Positions 34,915-43,840 of a stretch of DNA of 64,000 nt are shown here, in pieces. Both the position numbers and the translations under genes were made by a program. Position 1 is the stretch's first letter. Each line of letters begins with the position of its first letter. The stretch spans positions 62,001-126,000 of the forward strand of contig NZ_JAAOXM010000002.1 in NCBI RefSeq assembly GCF_011605345.1, written 5' to 3'. The notes below the pieces were generated by a model. It ran no database searches, had not been told where the DNA came from, and saw only the letters and a program-made list of their open reading frames with translations. The stretch is from Burkholderia sp. D-99 (GTDB lineage Bacteria > Pseudomonadota > Gammaproteobacteria > Burkholderiales > Burkholderiaceae).

Positions 34915-35427
34915 TCACGCATGCCCTTCCGGCTGCGTCGCGGCGGTCGCGATCTGCGCGAGTTCGCCACGGAGCTTCGCGGACAGGCGGTCGTCCTTCA
35001 GCACCTTCTCGAACTCGCGGCGGAACGTGCCGTTGTCGAGCAGGTTCGATTTCAGGTCGCGCAACAGATTGCGCATCGCGAGGAGCGCCTGAAGCTCGGG
35101 AATCTGGCGCGCCACCTGCTCGGGCTCGAAATCCTTGATCGACCGGAACGACAGGTTGACGGGCAACTCCGAACCGTCGCCCGCCAGCGTGTTGTCCGCA
35201 GCGATCTTGAGATCCGGCGCGTAGTCGGCCAGCACGGCATCGAAGTTGTTCTTGTCGATGTTCACTTTCTTCCGCTCGGCCAGCGGCGCCTGCTCGCGAC
35301 CGGCGCTGAAGTCGCCCGCCACCAGCAACTTCAGCGGCAGTTCGACCTTCTTTTGCGCCCCGCCCGTATGCAGATCAAGGGTGATCGACACCCGGCTCTT
35401 CGGGATCTCTCGCTGAAAGCTATCCAA
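34915..35427 (-). CDS. tssB: T6SS sheath small subunit TssB (VipA)
   Basis: A 170-residue sheath protein, first gene of the leftward T6SS operon. Family features are SRVSITLDLHTGGAQKKVELPLKLLVAGDFS at the start and SIKDFEPEQVARQIPELQALLAMRNLLRDLKSNLLDNGTFRREFEKVL near the end, the latter being the helix that forms the ClpV-linked protofilament contacts. The start codon is TTG (35427-35425), not ATG, with a strong AAGGAG seven bases upstream. A rare start on a stoichiometric structural gene could tune TssB amount. Confidence 0.96.
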   Translation of the reverse strand: MDSFQREIPKSRVSITLDLHTGGAQKKVELPLKLLVAGDFSAGREQAPLAERKKVNIDKNNFDAVLADYAPDLKIAADNTLAGDGSELPVNLSFRSIKDFEPEQVARQIPELQALLAMRNLLRDLKSNLLDNGTFRREFEKVLKDDRLSAKLRGELAQIATAATQPEGHA

Positions 35428-36002
35428 TTCGTTCTCCTTATCTCAGGAAGCTTGAAGACTCCGCGATGCGCACCCGCAATCGCCGGTGCACCGTCGTTCA
35501 CGTCACCTTTGCCGAACCCCGCAACACGTATTGACGGACGACCGATCCGGATATTCGCGGCACGACATCCGAATCAGGCGGCAAAAAATATCACGCACTT
35601 TCATATGAAGTAAACCACCAAAATAAAAATTCGACCACCAACCACACACACGGCCTTGAAAATAATACTAGTACGAATACAAAATCCACTCACCCAGTGC
35701 AGCAGATCAAGATCCCCACATGTATCAAATCAATCAAAAACAACCAAAAACATCACACAAACCGTTGATTCCAATGAGATAAATTAAAATTCACCAATCA
35801 CATCAATCCCATTAAAATCACGCACCACCCACCCATTCATTGGAGAACATCGCTCGATCACACAATCTCGAAATAAATCACACCCACATCTCGATATCAA
35901 TGACACAATTGTCAACCATTCGATAAATACCGGGGTATACGAAATCAGAAAACGACGGTTAGAATCGGCGCCTCATAATTCCTAATCGATATAGACCACA
36001 CC
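35428..36002. promoter_or_regulatory. AT-rich divergent promoter region of the two T6SS operons
   Basis: A 575-base gap between tssB and tssK with no gene. Its composition is quite unlike the surroundings: from about 35580 to 35960 it is rich in A and C on the + strand and markedly poor in G, in a window that is otherwise GC-rich. It must contain both promoters. A possible leftward TTG start signal and AAGGAG for tssB are at its left edge, and a weak ribosome site for tssK at the right. I find no clear sigma-54 -24/-12 pair. AT-rich DNA of this type is a usual target of H-NS/MvaT-like silencers. Confidence 0.7.
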
Positions 36003-37352
36003 ATGCGGATCGAAAAGCCGCTCTGGCATGAAGGGCTGATTCTTACGCAGCAGCATTTCCAGCAGCAGGACCGCTGGAACGGGTTCGCGCTGCAACAGTT
36101 GGCGTCGGCCATCGCCGTATCGCCTTGGGGTACGCTGAACGTCGACATCGACGAAGAAGCACTGGCCTCCGGCCGCCTGAAGCTCACACGGCTGCGACTG
36201 CGCTTCCCGGATGGCACGCCGGTCGACACGACCGTCACCGACACGCTGCCGCCCGCTCGCGACCTCGTCGGCGACATTCCAGCCAATATCCAGACAGTCG
36301 ATGTACTCGCCGTACTCGCGCTGCCCGATGCGAACGGCAGCAACTGCCGTTTCGACGAAACGGCGCTGGCCCGGCCGCGACGGGCATACCGGGAATTCGT
36401 GAAGGTGATGGATCTGAACGGCACGGCGGAAACCGAAATCGCCGCCGAGCGCCACGCGGTCCGGTTGCTGTATGGCTACGAATCGCACGCCGACGATACG
36501 GCATGCGCGATAGCCCGCCTGACACGCACGACGAGCGGCCAGTTCCAGATCGATCGCGGATATGTGCCGCCCTGTCTGTCGCTGTCGGGTCATGCACTGC
36601 ATATCGAGCGCATCCGGCGGCTTGCGGATATCCTCGCCGCCAAGAGCGCGCTCCTCGGTGCGCGCCGCAGCGAACGGATCGAGCAGGTGGCTGAATACGG
36701 CGTCGCCGACGTCCAGCTCTTCTGGCTCCTGCACTGCATTCATCAAGCGTGGCCGCAACTGCGCTTCCTCGCGTCGCATCCGGCGCAGCCCACGGATCAC
36801 CTGTATCAGGTACTCGCGCAGTTGGCGGGATCGTTGACCACGTTCTCGACACGCGTGTCGCTGACCGACATCCCGCCTTACGATCACGCCGCTGCACATG
36901 ACGTCTTCGCGACTCTCGAATCGCTGATCCGCGATTTGCTGGACACGATCATCCCGTCGCGCGTCGTGTCGATCGGGCTTTCGCACACGACGCCCACAAC
37001 CTGGGCCGGCCAGTTCCGCGACGAGCGCATCGTCGAAGGCGCGACGGACTGGTACCTGTCCGTCAACGCCGCGCTGCCGGCATTCGAACTCGTCGAACAG
37101 TTTCCGCGCCTGTGCAAGATCGGCGCGCCGGACGACGTCGAGCACATCGTCAATTCCGCGGTGGCCGGCATTCCACTCAAGGCCGTGCAGCGCGTGCCCG
37201 GCGCCATTCCGGTCCGGCTGGACAACCACTATTTCGCGCTCGATGCGCATGACGCCGCGCATGCGCGGATGCTCGCCGCACGCGCGTGCCAGATCTACCT
37301 GCCCGCGTCGATTCCGGACGCATCGATCGAACTCTATGCGGTGCTGCGCTGA
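36003..37352 (+). CDS. tssK: T6SS baseplate protein TssK
   Basis: A 449-residue TssK, the trimeric connector between the baseplate wedge and the TssL/TssM membrane complex. It begins with the characteristic EKPLWHEGLILTQQHFQQQDRWN and has NTRLIDLSYSPL-like internal repeats replaced by typical TTFSTRVSLTDIPPYDHAAAHDVFATLESLIRDLLDTI. The C-terminal half carries QFPRLCKIGAPDDVEHIVNSAVAGIPL, conserved in the family. It is the first gene of the rightward operon, and its TGA overlaps the ATG of tssL as TGATG. Confidence 0.95.
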   Translation: MRIEKPLWHEGLILTQQHFQQQDRWNGFALQQLASAIAVSPWGTLNVDIDEEALASGRLKLTRLRLRFPDGTPVDTTVTDTLPPARDLVGDIPANIQTVDVLAVLALPDANGSNCRFDETALARPRRAYREFVKVMDLNGTAETEIAAERHAVRLLYGYESHADDTACAIARLTRTTSGQFQIDRGYVPPCLSLSGHALHIERIRRLADILAAKSALLGARRSERIEQVAEYGVADVQLFWLLHCIHQAWPQLRFLASHPAQPTDHLYQVLAQLAGSLTTFSTRVSLTDIPPYDHAAAHDVFATLESLIRDLLDTIIPSRVVSIGLSHTTPTTWAGQFRDERIVEGATDWYLSVNAALPAFELVEQFPRLCKIGAPDDVEHIVNSAVAGIPLKAVQRVPGAIPVRLDNHYFALDAHDAAHARMLAARACQIYLPASIPDASIELYAVLR

Positions 37353-38107
37353 TGAATGCCATCGTCTCCACTCGTCACGAATCCGCGCTGCTGGCGCGGG
37401 AGCCATCATCCGGCCGCTTGCCCGGACCCTCAATGCGGGCGCTGCTGCGCGATACGGCGCTGCTCGTCACCCATCTGTCGAACGGTGGGCAGGTCGACAG
37501 CCAGGAGAACCTGCGTCAGCAGTGCGTCCGGCTCATCGCGCAGTTCGCGACGGCACTCGATGCGCAAGGAATTGCCACCGATATCCGGGACGACGCCGTC
37601 CTCGCGCAATGCGGGCTGATCGATGAAGCGGCATTGCGTTACCTTCCCGCATCGGACAAAGGGAACTGGGAGTCCAAACCGCTACAGGTCGAGCGCTTCG
37701 GCACTCACGATGCGGGAACCCGCATCTACGAGCGCCTCGAGCACCGGATGCGCGAACCCGCGCCGAACGTCGACCTGCTCGAATGCTATGCGGCCGTGCT
37801 CGGCCTCGGATTTCGTGGCCGTTATGCGGCCCGCTCGGGCCTGTCAGCGGATGCCAACGAACGCGAAGCGCAACGTCAGGCCGTAGTCGCTGCACTGGTC
37901 GCGCGGATCGATCAGTTGCGACCGGCCGTGCGGCCAGGGTTCGTCATCGATCGCTCGAACACGCGGCTGATAGACCGGCTCAGAGGCCTGTCGCCGTGGG
38001 CGATTGCAGCCATGGCATGCGTGATCGCGATATGCGTGTGGTTCGCGTGGGATCGCATCCTCGACGCGGAACTGGCACAGCTCGTCCAAAAAGCGAAGCG
38101 GCCGTGA
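37352..38107 (+). CDS. tssL: T6SS inner-membrane protein TssL (DotU family)
   Basis: A 251-residue TssL with the DotU cytoplasmic helical hook (about residues 25-205; MRALLRDTALLVTHLSNG, CGLIDEAALRYL, and the ERLEHRMREPAPNVDLLECYAAVLGLGFRGRY signature). A single C-terminal transmembrane segment follows (about 212-235, PWAIAAMACVIAICVWFAW). It is tail-anchored in the inner membrane and recruits TssK and TssE. It has no peptidoglycan-binding domain of its own; that function is on the next gene, whose GTG start overlaps the stop as GTGA. Confidence 0.94.
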   Translation: MNAIVSTRHESALLAREPSSGRLPGPSMRALLRDTALLVTHLSNGGQVDSQENLRQQCVRLIAQFATALDAQGIATDIRDDAVLAQCGLIDEAALRYLPASDKGNWESKPLQVERFGTHDAGTRIYERLEHRMREPAPNVDLLECYAAVLGLGFRGRYAARSGLSADANEREAQRQAVVAALVARIDQLRPAVRPGFVIDRSNTRLIDRLRGLSPWAIAAMACVIAICVWFAWDRILDAELAQLVQKAKRP

Positions 38108-39867
38108 CTTCCGATACTGTTCTCCCACCGGTGGCAACACGCGCCGACTCCGATGCCGCCCGCGGGGCCCTGTCGGGCCTCGGCTACCCACTGCGCGCGG
38201 TCGTGATGGTATCGGCCACACTGGCGCTTGCCGTCATCGGATGGGTTTTGCCCGTCGACCACGGCGTCATGTGGGGATTGATTGCGATCGTCGTCGCGCT
38301 TTCGGCGCTGATCGTCTGGTTGCATTCACGCAGATTGACGCACGCACGCGAACGAAACGTGCACGTGATTGCGCAACTCGGCGCGGCGACCGCCGACCTG
38401 CCCGTCGCGCTGCGCACCAGGATGCCGCTCGCCCTCGTCACAGGGGACGGCTTGCCCGCCTTGTTCGATCGCGACGCGTCGCGATCGCAGTTCGTTCACG
38501 TCGGCGACGGCGCAATCTGGTTGCGGGCCGATCGTCCCCAGGATCTTCCCCGCCTTGCCGTCGCCGTCCGCCAGTGGCGGGACGGTCAGGCACCCGATTG
38601 CGTCGTGCTGTCGGTCGCGCCGGTACTTCATGCGAACGACGATGTGCTGTCGCAGACCCTACGCGTGATCCGGCAGGCCGTTGCAGACACGTCGCGCATG
38701 CTTGGCGCGTCGCTGCCGGGCTACGTCGCGATCTATCAGCGACTTTCCGATACGGCCGTTTCAACAGAGCCGGCGGCCCAGTGGTATGGCGTATCGGCAG
38801 GCTCACCGATCACGGACATGCACCGTTTCGACTCCGCGATCGACGCAGCCGAGTCCGATGCCCTCCATGCCGACGGAAGCCGCGCGGCCGCGGCTCGCGC
38901 CGCTGGGATCGGATCAATGATCGGATGGACTCGCCGTACCGTATTCGACACGCTCACGGATCGACGCCAGCCTGCGTCGTCCTGGCCGTTGTTCGGCGCC
39001 GGCTGGATCGACCATGGTCCCGCGACGGGCCCCGGCAAGCCATGGGAACGTGACGTCCGATCGCGCATCGGTATCGCTCCGGCCGCGCTGCCTGCATCGC
39101 CCTCCCCATGGCCGGTGCCGCAGCCGTTGATCGACGCGATGCCACGCCGGTCGCGGCGATCACCACGCCTCACCGCAGTCGCGCATGTCGCCGCGATCAT
39201 TGCTTGCACAGCCACCGCCGCCATCTGCGGCGCCGCGAAAAACAACGAAACGCTGATGACCCGAATCGGCGAACACATCGAGCGCTACAACCGACTCCCC
39301 GCCAAGCAGGACGCCGCAAAGCGCGACGCGCTCAAAGCCCTTTCGTCGGATCGTGACCAACTCGACCGGTATGCCCGCATCGGCGTTCCGCTCCGACTGT
39401 CGTTCGGCACGTATCGCGGCGCTCAACTGCTACCGTTGCTCGACGAAACGATCGCCTCCTACGAACCGCCCGCGCCGCCTCCCGCCGTCATCACGCTGGA
39501 CAGCATGTCGCTGTTCGACAGCGGCAAAGCGCAACTGAAGCCTGGCACCACGCGCGCGATGGTCGATGCGCTTGAGTTGATCAAGGCGCATCCCGGCAAG
39601 CGCGTGCTCGTCGCCGGCTATGCGGACGACCAGGGCCGCCCCGACCACAACTTGAAACTGTCGATCGACCGAGCGACTGCCGTGCGCGACTGGCTCGTCG
39701 ATGCGTCGGGTTTGCCGACGACGCAATTCGCGATTCAGGGCTACGGCGATACGCGACCGGTCGCGGACAACGCCACGCCGGAAGGACGGGCGAAAAATCG
39801 CCGGGTCGAAATCACGCTAGTGCCCGATATGCCGACGCCGGCCGCTTCGATCCGCACCGCGATGTAA
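38104..39867 (+). CDS. OmpA-like peptidoglycan-anchoring T6SS protein
   Basis: A 587-residue protein with two N-terminal transmembrane segments (about 36-55 and 58-76), a cytoplasmic-looking central domain, a third segment (about 358-378, VAHVAAIIACTATAAICGA) and a C-terminal OmpA domain (about 460-575) with VITLDSMSLFDSGKAQLKPGT and GYGDTRPVADNATPEGRAKNRRVEI. OmpA domains bind peptidoglycan, so this probably anchors the T6SS membrane complex to the cell wall, like TagL or the extended C-terminus of some TssL proteins. The GTG start at 38104 overlaps tssL by four bases; a longer in-frame start would lie deep inside tssL. Confidence 0.85.
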   Translation: MTSDTVLPPVATRADSDAARGALSGLGYPLRAVVMVSATLALAVIGWVLPVDHGVMWGLIAIVVALSALIVWLHSRRLTHARERNVHVIAQLGAATADLPVALRTRMPLALVTGDGLPALFDRDASRSQFVHVGDGAIWLRADRPQDLPRLAVAVRQWRDGQAPDCVVLSVAPVLHANDDVLSQTLRVIRQAVADTSRMLGASLPGYVAIYQRLSDTAVSTEPAAQWYGVSAGSPITDMHRFDSAIDAAESDALHADGSRAAAARAAGIGSMIGWTRRTVFDTLTDRRQPASSWPLFGAGWIDHGPATGPGKPWERDVRSRIGIAPAALPASPSPWPVPQPLIDAMPRRSRRSPRLTAVAHVAAIIACTATAAICGAAKNNETLMTRIGEHIERYNRLPAKQDAAKRDALKALSSDRDQLDRYARIGVPLRLSFGTYRGAQLLPLLDETIASYEPPAPPPAVITLDSMSLFDSGKAQLKPGTTRAMVDALELIKAHPGKRVLVAGYADDQGRPDHNLKLSIDRATAVRDWLVDASGLPTTQFAIQGYGDTRPVADNATPEGRAKNRRVEITLVPDMPTPAASIRTAM

Positions 39868-39881
39868 CACGCGTTTTGGTT

Positions 39882-39905
39882 CCCGGGGAATCCGCCCCGG
39901 GTTTG
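39882..39905 (+). terminator. Hairpin between the OmpA-like gene and hcp
   Basis: CCCGGGG (39882-39888) and CCCCGGG (39895-39901) pair perfectly around a six-base loop and are followed by TTTGT. It may attenuate upstream transcription or protect the 5' end of the hcp message; hcp is usually expressed well above its neighbours. Confidence 0.55.
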
Positions 39906-39961
39906 TCAGCGCCGGAATCCGGTTCCGGCAATTCGCAGTACGAAGAAGAAGGAGTGAAAAA

Positions 39962-40447
39962 ATGGCAATTCCGGCCTACATGTGGCTCAAGGACGACGGC
40001 GGTGCGGACATCAAGGGTTCGGTGACCGTCCAGGATCGCGAAGGCAGCGTCGAACTGGTCGCGTTCGATCACGGCGTGCACATTCCGACCGACGGCAACA
40101 CGGGCAAGCTCACCGGCACGCGCGTGCACAAGCCGATCACGCTGACGAAAGAGACGGACGCGTCGACGCCGTATTTGTACAAGGCGGTGACGAGCGGCCA
40201 GACGCTGAAGTCGGTCGAGATCAAGTGGTACAAGATCGACGACGCGGGCAAGGAGAAGGAGTACTTCAACACGAAGCTCGACAACGTGAAGATCGTCGCC
40301 GTGAAGCCGAAGATGCTCGACATCAAGAACCCCGACTACGAGAAACACAACCATCTCGAAGACGTCGAACTGCGCTACGAGACGATCACGTGGTCGTACA
40401 AGGACGGCAACATTATCCACAAGGACACGTGGAACGAACGTTCCTGA
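39962..40447 (+). CDS. hcp: T6SS tube protein Hcp (TssD)
   Basis: A 161-residue Hcp1-type protein whose hexameric rings stack into the T6SS inner tube. It begins AIPAYMWLKDDGGADIKGSV and contains HGVHIPTDGNTGKLTGTRVHKPITLTKE and ATSSGQTLKSVEIKWYKI-type VTSGQTLKSVEIKWYKID, ending VELRYETITWSYKDGNIIHKDTWNERS, all hallmarks of Hcp. A very good ribosome site (AAGGAG) lies before the ATG. Hairpins flank the gene on both sides, which fits a separately abundant message. Confidence 0.97.
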   Translation: MAIPAYMWLKDDGGADIKGSVTVQDREGSVELVAFDHGVHIPTDGNTGKLTGTRVHKPITLTKETDASTPYLYKAVTSGQTLKSVEIKWYKIDDAGKEKEYFNTKLDNVKIVAVKPKMLDIKNPDYEKHNHLEDVELRYETITWSYKDGNIIHKDTWNERS

Positions 40448-40464
40448 TGCGCTGACCGACTGGT

Positions 40465-40494
40465 GGAATCCGGCACGCTCGTGCGCCGGGTTCC
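40465..40494 (+). terminator. Hairpin downstream of hcp
   Basis: GGAATCCGGC (40465-40474) pairs with GCCGGGTTCC (40485-40494), with one G-U pair. There is no T-run after it, so it is not a classical terminator. It may stabilise the 3' end of the hcp message or partly terminate before tssH. Confidence 0.45.
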
Positions 40495-40586
40495 GCTCCG
40501 CCGATCGCCCATTCGCAATCGCCCCCCTAGGTTCGCATGTGCATCGCCCGACGCACGCCCTCCTCCCTTCCTGATCCGCTATCGAC

Positions 40587-43301
40587 ATGACGCCGCCTCT
40601 CCGGGACGCCTCCCATCTCATTCGCCGCCTCAATCCCCATTGCACACGCGCGCTCGAAGCCGCAGCAAGCCTTTGCCAAACCCGGCTCGCGGACGAGATC
40701 GCGGTCGAGCACTGGGTGCTGAAACTGATCGAAGCGGACGACGGCGACATTCCGGCGATCCTGCGCCACTACGATCTCGATATCGATGCGGTTTGGGATG
40801 CGTTGATCGACGTGATCAACCGCATGCCACGCACGTTGCGCGGCATGCCGGCGCTGTCACGGCAGCTCGCCACGGTGATCGAGGATGCGTGGACGCATGC
40901 GATGTCGGACGATTCCGACGGCACCATTCGCTCGGGCCATCTGCTGCAGGCGATCGTCGACGCGCCGCACGTCTTGCGCACGCAACGTGCGTGGCCGCTC
41001 TTGTCGGTGTCAAGCGCGCAGATCCGACGCGTGCTGCCCCGGATCGGGCGACGTTCATCCGAGAACGCGTCCGATGAAATGACGTTGCCGCCGAAAACGC
41101 CGCCAGCCGTCGGTCACACCGGCAATGCAGCGACGGAAGCCTCCATCGATCGTCACGCCCGACAGGCACCGTCTCGCGCCACCGACGACAACGCACTCGC
41201 GCGCTTTGCGCTCGACCTGACCGAAAAGGCCCGCCGTGGCGAGATCGACCCCGTCTTCGGACGCGATCGGGAGATCCGGCAGATGATCGACGTGCTGGCG
41301 CGCCGCCGCAAGAACAACCCGATCCTGGTCGGCGAGCCGGGTGTCGGCAAGACCGCGCTAGTCGAGGGGCTCGCATTGCGCGTGGTCGAAGGCAGCGTGC
41401 CGGAAACGATCCGCGACACGCGCATCCTGACACTCGACCTCGGCTTGCTGCAGGCCGGCGCAGGCGTGAAGGGCGAATTCGAGCAACGACTTAAGAACGT
41501 GATCGACGAGGTGCGGACATCGGCGACACCTATCCTGCTGTTCATCGACGAAGCGCATACGCTGATCGGTGCGGGCAACGCGGTGGGCGGTGCCGATGCG
41601 GCCAACCTGCTCAAGCCAGCGCTCGCGCGCGGCGAGTTGCGCACGATCGCGGCAACCACGTGGGCCGAGTACAAGGAATATTTCGAACGCGACGCCGCGC
41701 TCGAACGGCGCTTCCAGATCATCAAGGTCGACGAGCCGGACGACGACACGGCTTGCCTGATGCTGCGCGGGCTCGCAAGCCGCTATGCGAAGCATCACGA
41801 CGTCCACATCCGCGACGAAGCGATCGTCGCGGCCGTGCGGCTGTCGCGCCGCTACATTCCGGCCCGGCAGCTGCCCGACAAGGCCGTCGATCTGATCGAC
41901 ACGGCGGCCGCGCGTGTGCGCATGGCGCTCGACGTGCCGCCAGTGGAGCTGCAGCAGGCACGCGCGACACTGACCGCACTCGAACTGGAACGCGCCGCGC
42001 TCGATGCGGATTCCCGTGCCGGGATCGGCGACGTCGCCGAGCGGTGCGCCATGATCGACACGGAACACGACGCCGTGCGCGACACCGCCGACATGCTGCT
42101 CGGCCAGTACACGCGAGAACGCGAACTCGTCGACGTCTTGCGCACCGTTCGCGGCGCGGCCGGCCCCGCGCCCGATCCAGCGGCCCTTTCCAATGCCATC
42201 GATGCGCTGTCGACCGTTCAGGGCAAGTCGCCGATGATCGCCGCGGACGTTGATGCGCAGGCCATCGCGCGCGTCGTCGCGGAATGGACCGGCGTGCCGG
42301 TCGGCAATCTCGTCGACGACGAACTGCGAAGCCTGCTCGCGCTCGAAGCGACGCTCGCCGCGCGCGTGGTTGCGCAGGACGATGCGATCGGTGCGCTGGC
42401 GGAGAGCCTGCGTACCGCCAAGGCCGGCCTGAAGAACGAGCACGCACCGCTGGGCGTGTTCCTGCTCGCCGGGCCGTCAGGCGTCGGCAAGACCGAAACC
42501 GCGCTGGCACTCGCCGACCTGCTGTTCGGCGGCGAAGCTGCATTGACGACGATCAACCTGTCGGAGTACCAGGAAGCGCATACGGTATCGCAACTCAAGG
42601 GCTCGCCGCCCGGCTACGTGGGTTACGGACGCGGCGGTGTGCTGACCGAAGCCGTGCGTCAGCGTCCGTACAGCGTCGTGCTGCTGGACGAAGTGGAGAA
42701 AGCGCATCGCGACGTGCTCGACATTTTCTATCAAGTGTTCGACCGCGGCACGATGCGCGACGGCGAGGGACGCGAGATCGATTTCCGCAACTGCGTGATC
42801 GTGATGACTTCCAATCTCGGCAGCACGCAAATCGACGACGCAACGACCGAGGATCCTGCGATCTCACACGCAGCACTACGCGAAGCCGTTCATCCTCCGT
42901 TGGTCGCGCACTTCCAGCCCGCATTGCTCGCACGCTTTCAGACGCTTGTCTACCGACCGCTCGGCGCTGCGGCGCTCGCGTCTATCGTGCGGATCAAGCT
43001 GAACAAGATCGCCGAACGCCTGCATCGGCAACACACTGTGACATTGGCGTGCACGGACGATCTGATCGAATCGATCGCGCGGCACTGCGTATCGCGTGAA
43101 TCTGGCGCACGCAGCGTCGACGCGTTCCTGAACCAGCGCGTGCTGCCGGTCGTGTCCCGCGAGCTGCTTGGACGGATGGCAACGGGCATTACGCCAGGAA
43201 AGATCCTGCTGTCGACCGCTACCGAAGGAACGTTGACGATCGACTTCGTCGATGCGCCGACGGCCGCCGAAACCAGCACCGCACAATGGAACAACCGATG
43301 A
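40587..43301 (+). CDS. tssH: T6SS sheath-recycling ATPase ClpV (TssH)
   Basis: A 904-residue Hsp100/ClpB-type AAA+ unfoldase that disassembles contracted TssBC sheaths. The N-domain (about 1-160) starts LRDASHLIRRLNPHCTRALEAAASLC. The first AAA module has Walker A GEPGVGKT at 249-256 and FIDEAHTLIGAG; a middle helical domain follows; the second AAA module has GPSGVGKT at about 629-636 and VLLDEVEKAHRDV. The N-domain and overall length mark it as ClpV rather than housekeeping ClpB, as does its place between hcp and tssE. Confidence 0.96.
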   Translation: MTPPLRDASHLIRRLNPHCTRALEAAASLCQTRLADEIAVEHWVLKLIEADDGDIPAILRHYDLDIDAVWDALIDVINRMPRTLRGMPALSRQLATVIEDAWTHAMSDDSDGTIRSGHLLQAIVDAPHVLRTQRAWPLLSVSSAQIRRVLPRIGRRSSENASDEMTLPPKTPPAVGHTGNAATEASIDRHARQAPSRATDDNALARFALDLTEKARRGEIDPVFGRDREIRQMIDVLARRRKNNPILVGEPGVGKTALVEGLALRVVEGSVPETIRDTRILTLDLGLLQAGAGVKGEFEQRLKNVIDEVRTSATPILLFIDEAHTLIGAGNAVGGADAANLLKPALARGELRTIAATTWAEYKEYFERDAALERRFQIIKVDEPDDDTACLMLRGLASRYAKHHDVHIRDEAIVAAVRLSRRYIPARQLPDKAVDLIDTAAARVRMALDVPPVELQQARATLTALELERAALDADSRAGIGDVAERCAMIDTEHDAVRDTADMLLGQYTRERELVDVLRTVRGAAGPAPDPAALSNAIDALSTVQGKSPMIAADVDAQAIARVVAEWTGVPVGNLVDDELRSLLALEATLAARVVAQDDAIGALAESLRTAKAGLKNEHAPLGVFLLAGPSGVGKTETALALADLLFGGEAALTTINLSEYQEAHTVSQLKGSPPGYVGYGRGGVLTEAVRQRPYSVVLLDEVEKAHRDVLDIFYQVFDRGTMRDGEGREIDFRNCVIVMTSNLGSTQIDDATTEDPAISHAALREAVHPPLVAHFQPALLARFQTLVYRPLGAAALASIVRIKLNKIAERLHRQHTVTLACTDDLIESIARHCVSRESGARSVDAFLNQRVLPVVSRELLGRMATGITPGKILLSTATEGTLTIDFVDAPTAAETSTAQWNNR

Positions 43302-43720
43302 CCGCCGGCCCCTCCCTCTACGACATGCTGCTCGGCCAGATCGGCGGAGAACCGATCGGCGCCTACGACGACCGGACGCTCGAATGCCTGAGCGTGCAGC
43401 AAAACCTACGCCGCATTCTCAATACGCGGGCCGGTGCGCTCAAGCACCTGCCCGACTACGGGCTACCCGATCTCACGAACATCTACAAGGCACTGCCCGC
43501 ATCCGCGCACCTGCTCAAACAGCAGATGGAGGCGACGCTGCTGAAGTACGAGCCGCGCATTCGCTCGATCGACGTCGCGATCGTCGACAACCGCGATCCC
43601 GGCATCCTGGTCAGCTTCGAGATGACGTGCCACCTGAAGAACACCGGGCTCGTGCGTTTCGGCACCTACTTCGAGCCGCCGGGGCGCCTTCGCATCGAAC
43701 GGCGCGTCGATCGGTCATGA
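43298..43720 (+). CDS. tssE: T6SS baseplate wedge protein TssE
   Basis: A gp25-like baseplate protein of 140 residues. Typical features are LYDMLLGQIGG at the start, ECLSVQQNLRRILNTRAGALKHLPDYGLPDLTNIYKA, and EPRIRSIDVAIVDNRD. I prefer the ATG at 43298, which overlaps the tssH stop as ATGA; an in-frame ATG at 43286 would add four residues (MEQP) and cannot be excluded. It is the last T6SS gene on the right, and 65 bases of ordinary sequence follow before gene remnants begin. Confidence 0.92.
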   Translation: MTAGPSLYDMLLGQIGGEPIGAYDDRTLECLSVQQNLRRILNTRAGALKHLPDYGLPDLTNIYKALPASAHLLKQQMEATLLKYEPRIRSIDVAIVDNRDPGILVSFEMTCHLKNTGLVRFGTYFEPPGRLRIERRVDRS

Positions 43721-43742
43721 TCGCGCGCGTGCCGGCTATCGA

Positions 43743-43838
43743 ACCTTCGCCATTGCGGTTTACCCCAGCGCGTATCCGAATACTCGCCGACACCATAAGC
43801 AAAACCGTACGCATACACACGCTCGCCCCAGCCCGTCA
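43743..43838 (-). pseudogene. Fragment of a quinone-reductase gene
   Basis: On the minus strand this reads GWGERVYAYGFAYGVGEYSDTRWGKPQW, clearly matching GWVERVYAYGFAYGVGEHSDRHWGNRYG inside the intact NAD(P)H quinone-oxidoreductase-type gene at 46493-47269 (nucleotides about 46851-46947). Only about 30 codons remain, with no start or stop of its own. It lies next to a catC fragment on the opposite strand. Confidence 0.8.
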
Positions 43839-43840
43839 CG

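Noticed and set aside
35428..36002. CRISPR array or sigma-54 promoter in the AT-rich T6SS intergenic region
   Set aside because: No regularly spaced repeats and no TGGC-N8-TTGC pair were found.
40463..41077. Alternative plus-strand frame at the start of tssH
   Set aside because: Arg- and His-rich shadow in a different frame from the clear ClpV N-domain.
43286..43297. ATG 43286 as the tssE start
   Set aside because: Possible, but ATG 43298 gives the ATGA stop-start overlap seen at similar junctions in this cluster; the difference is four residues.
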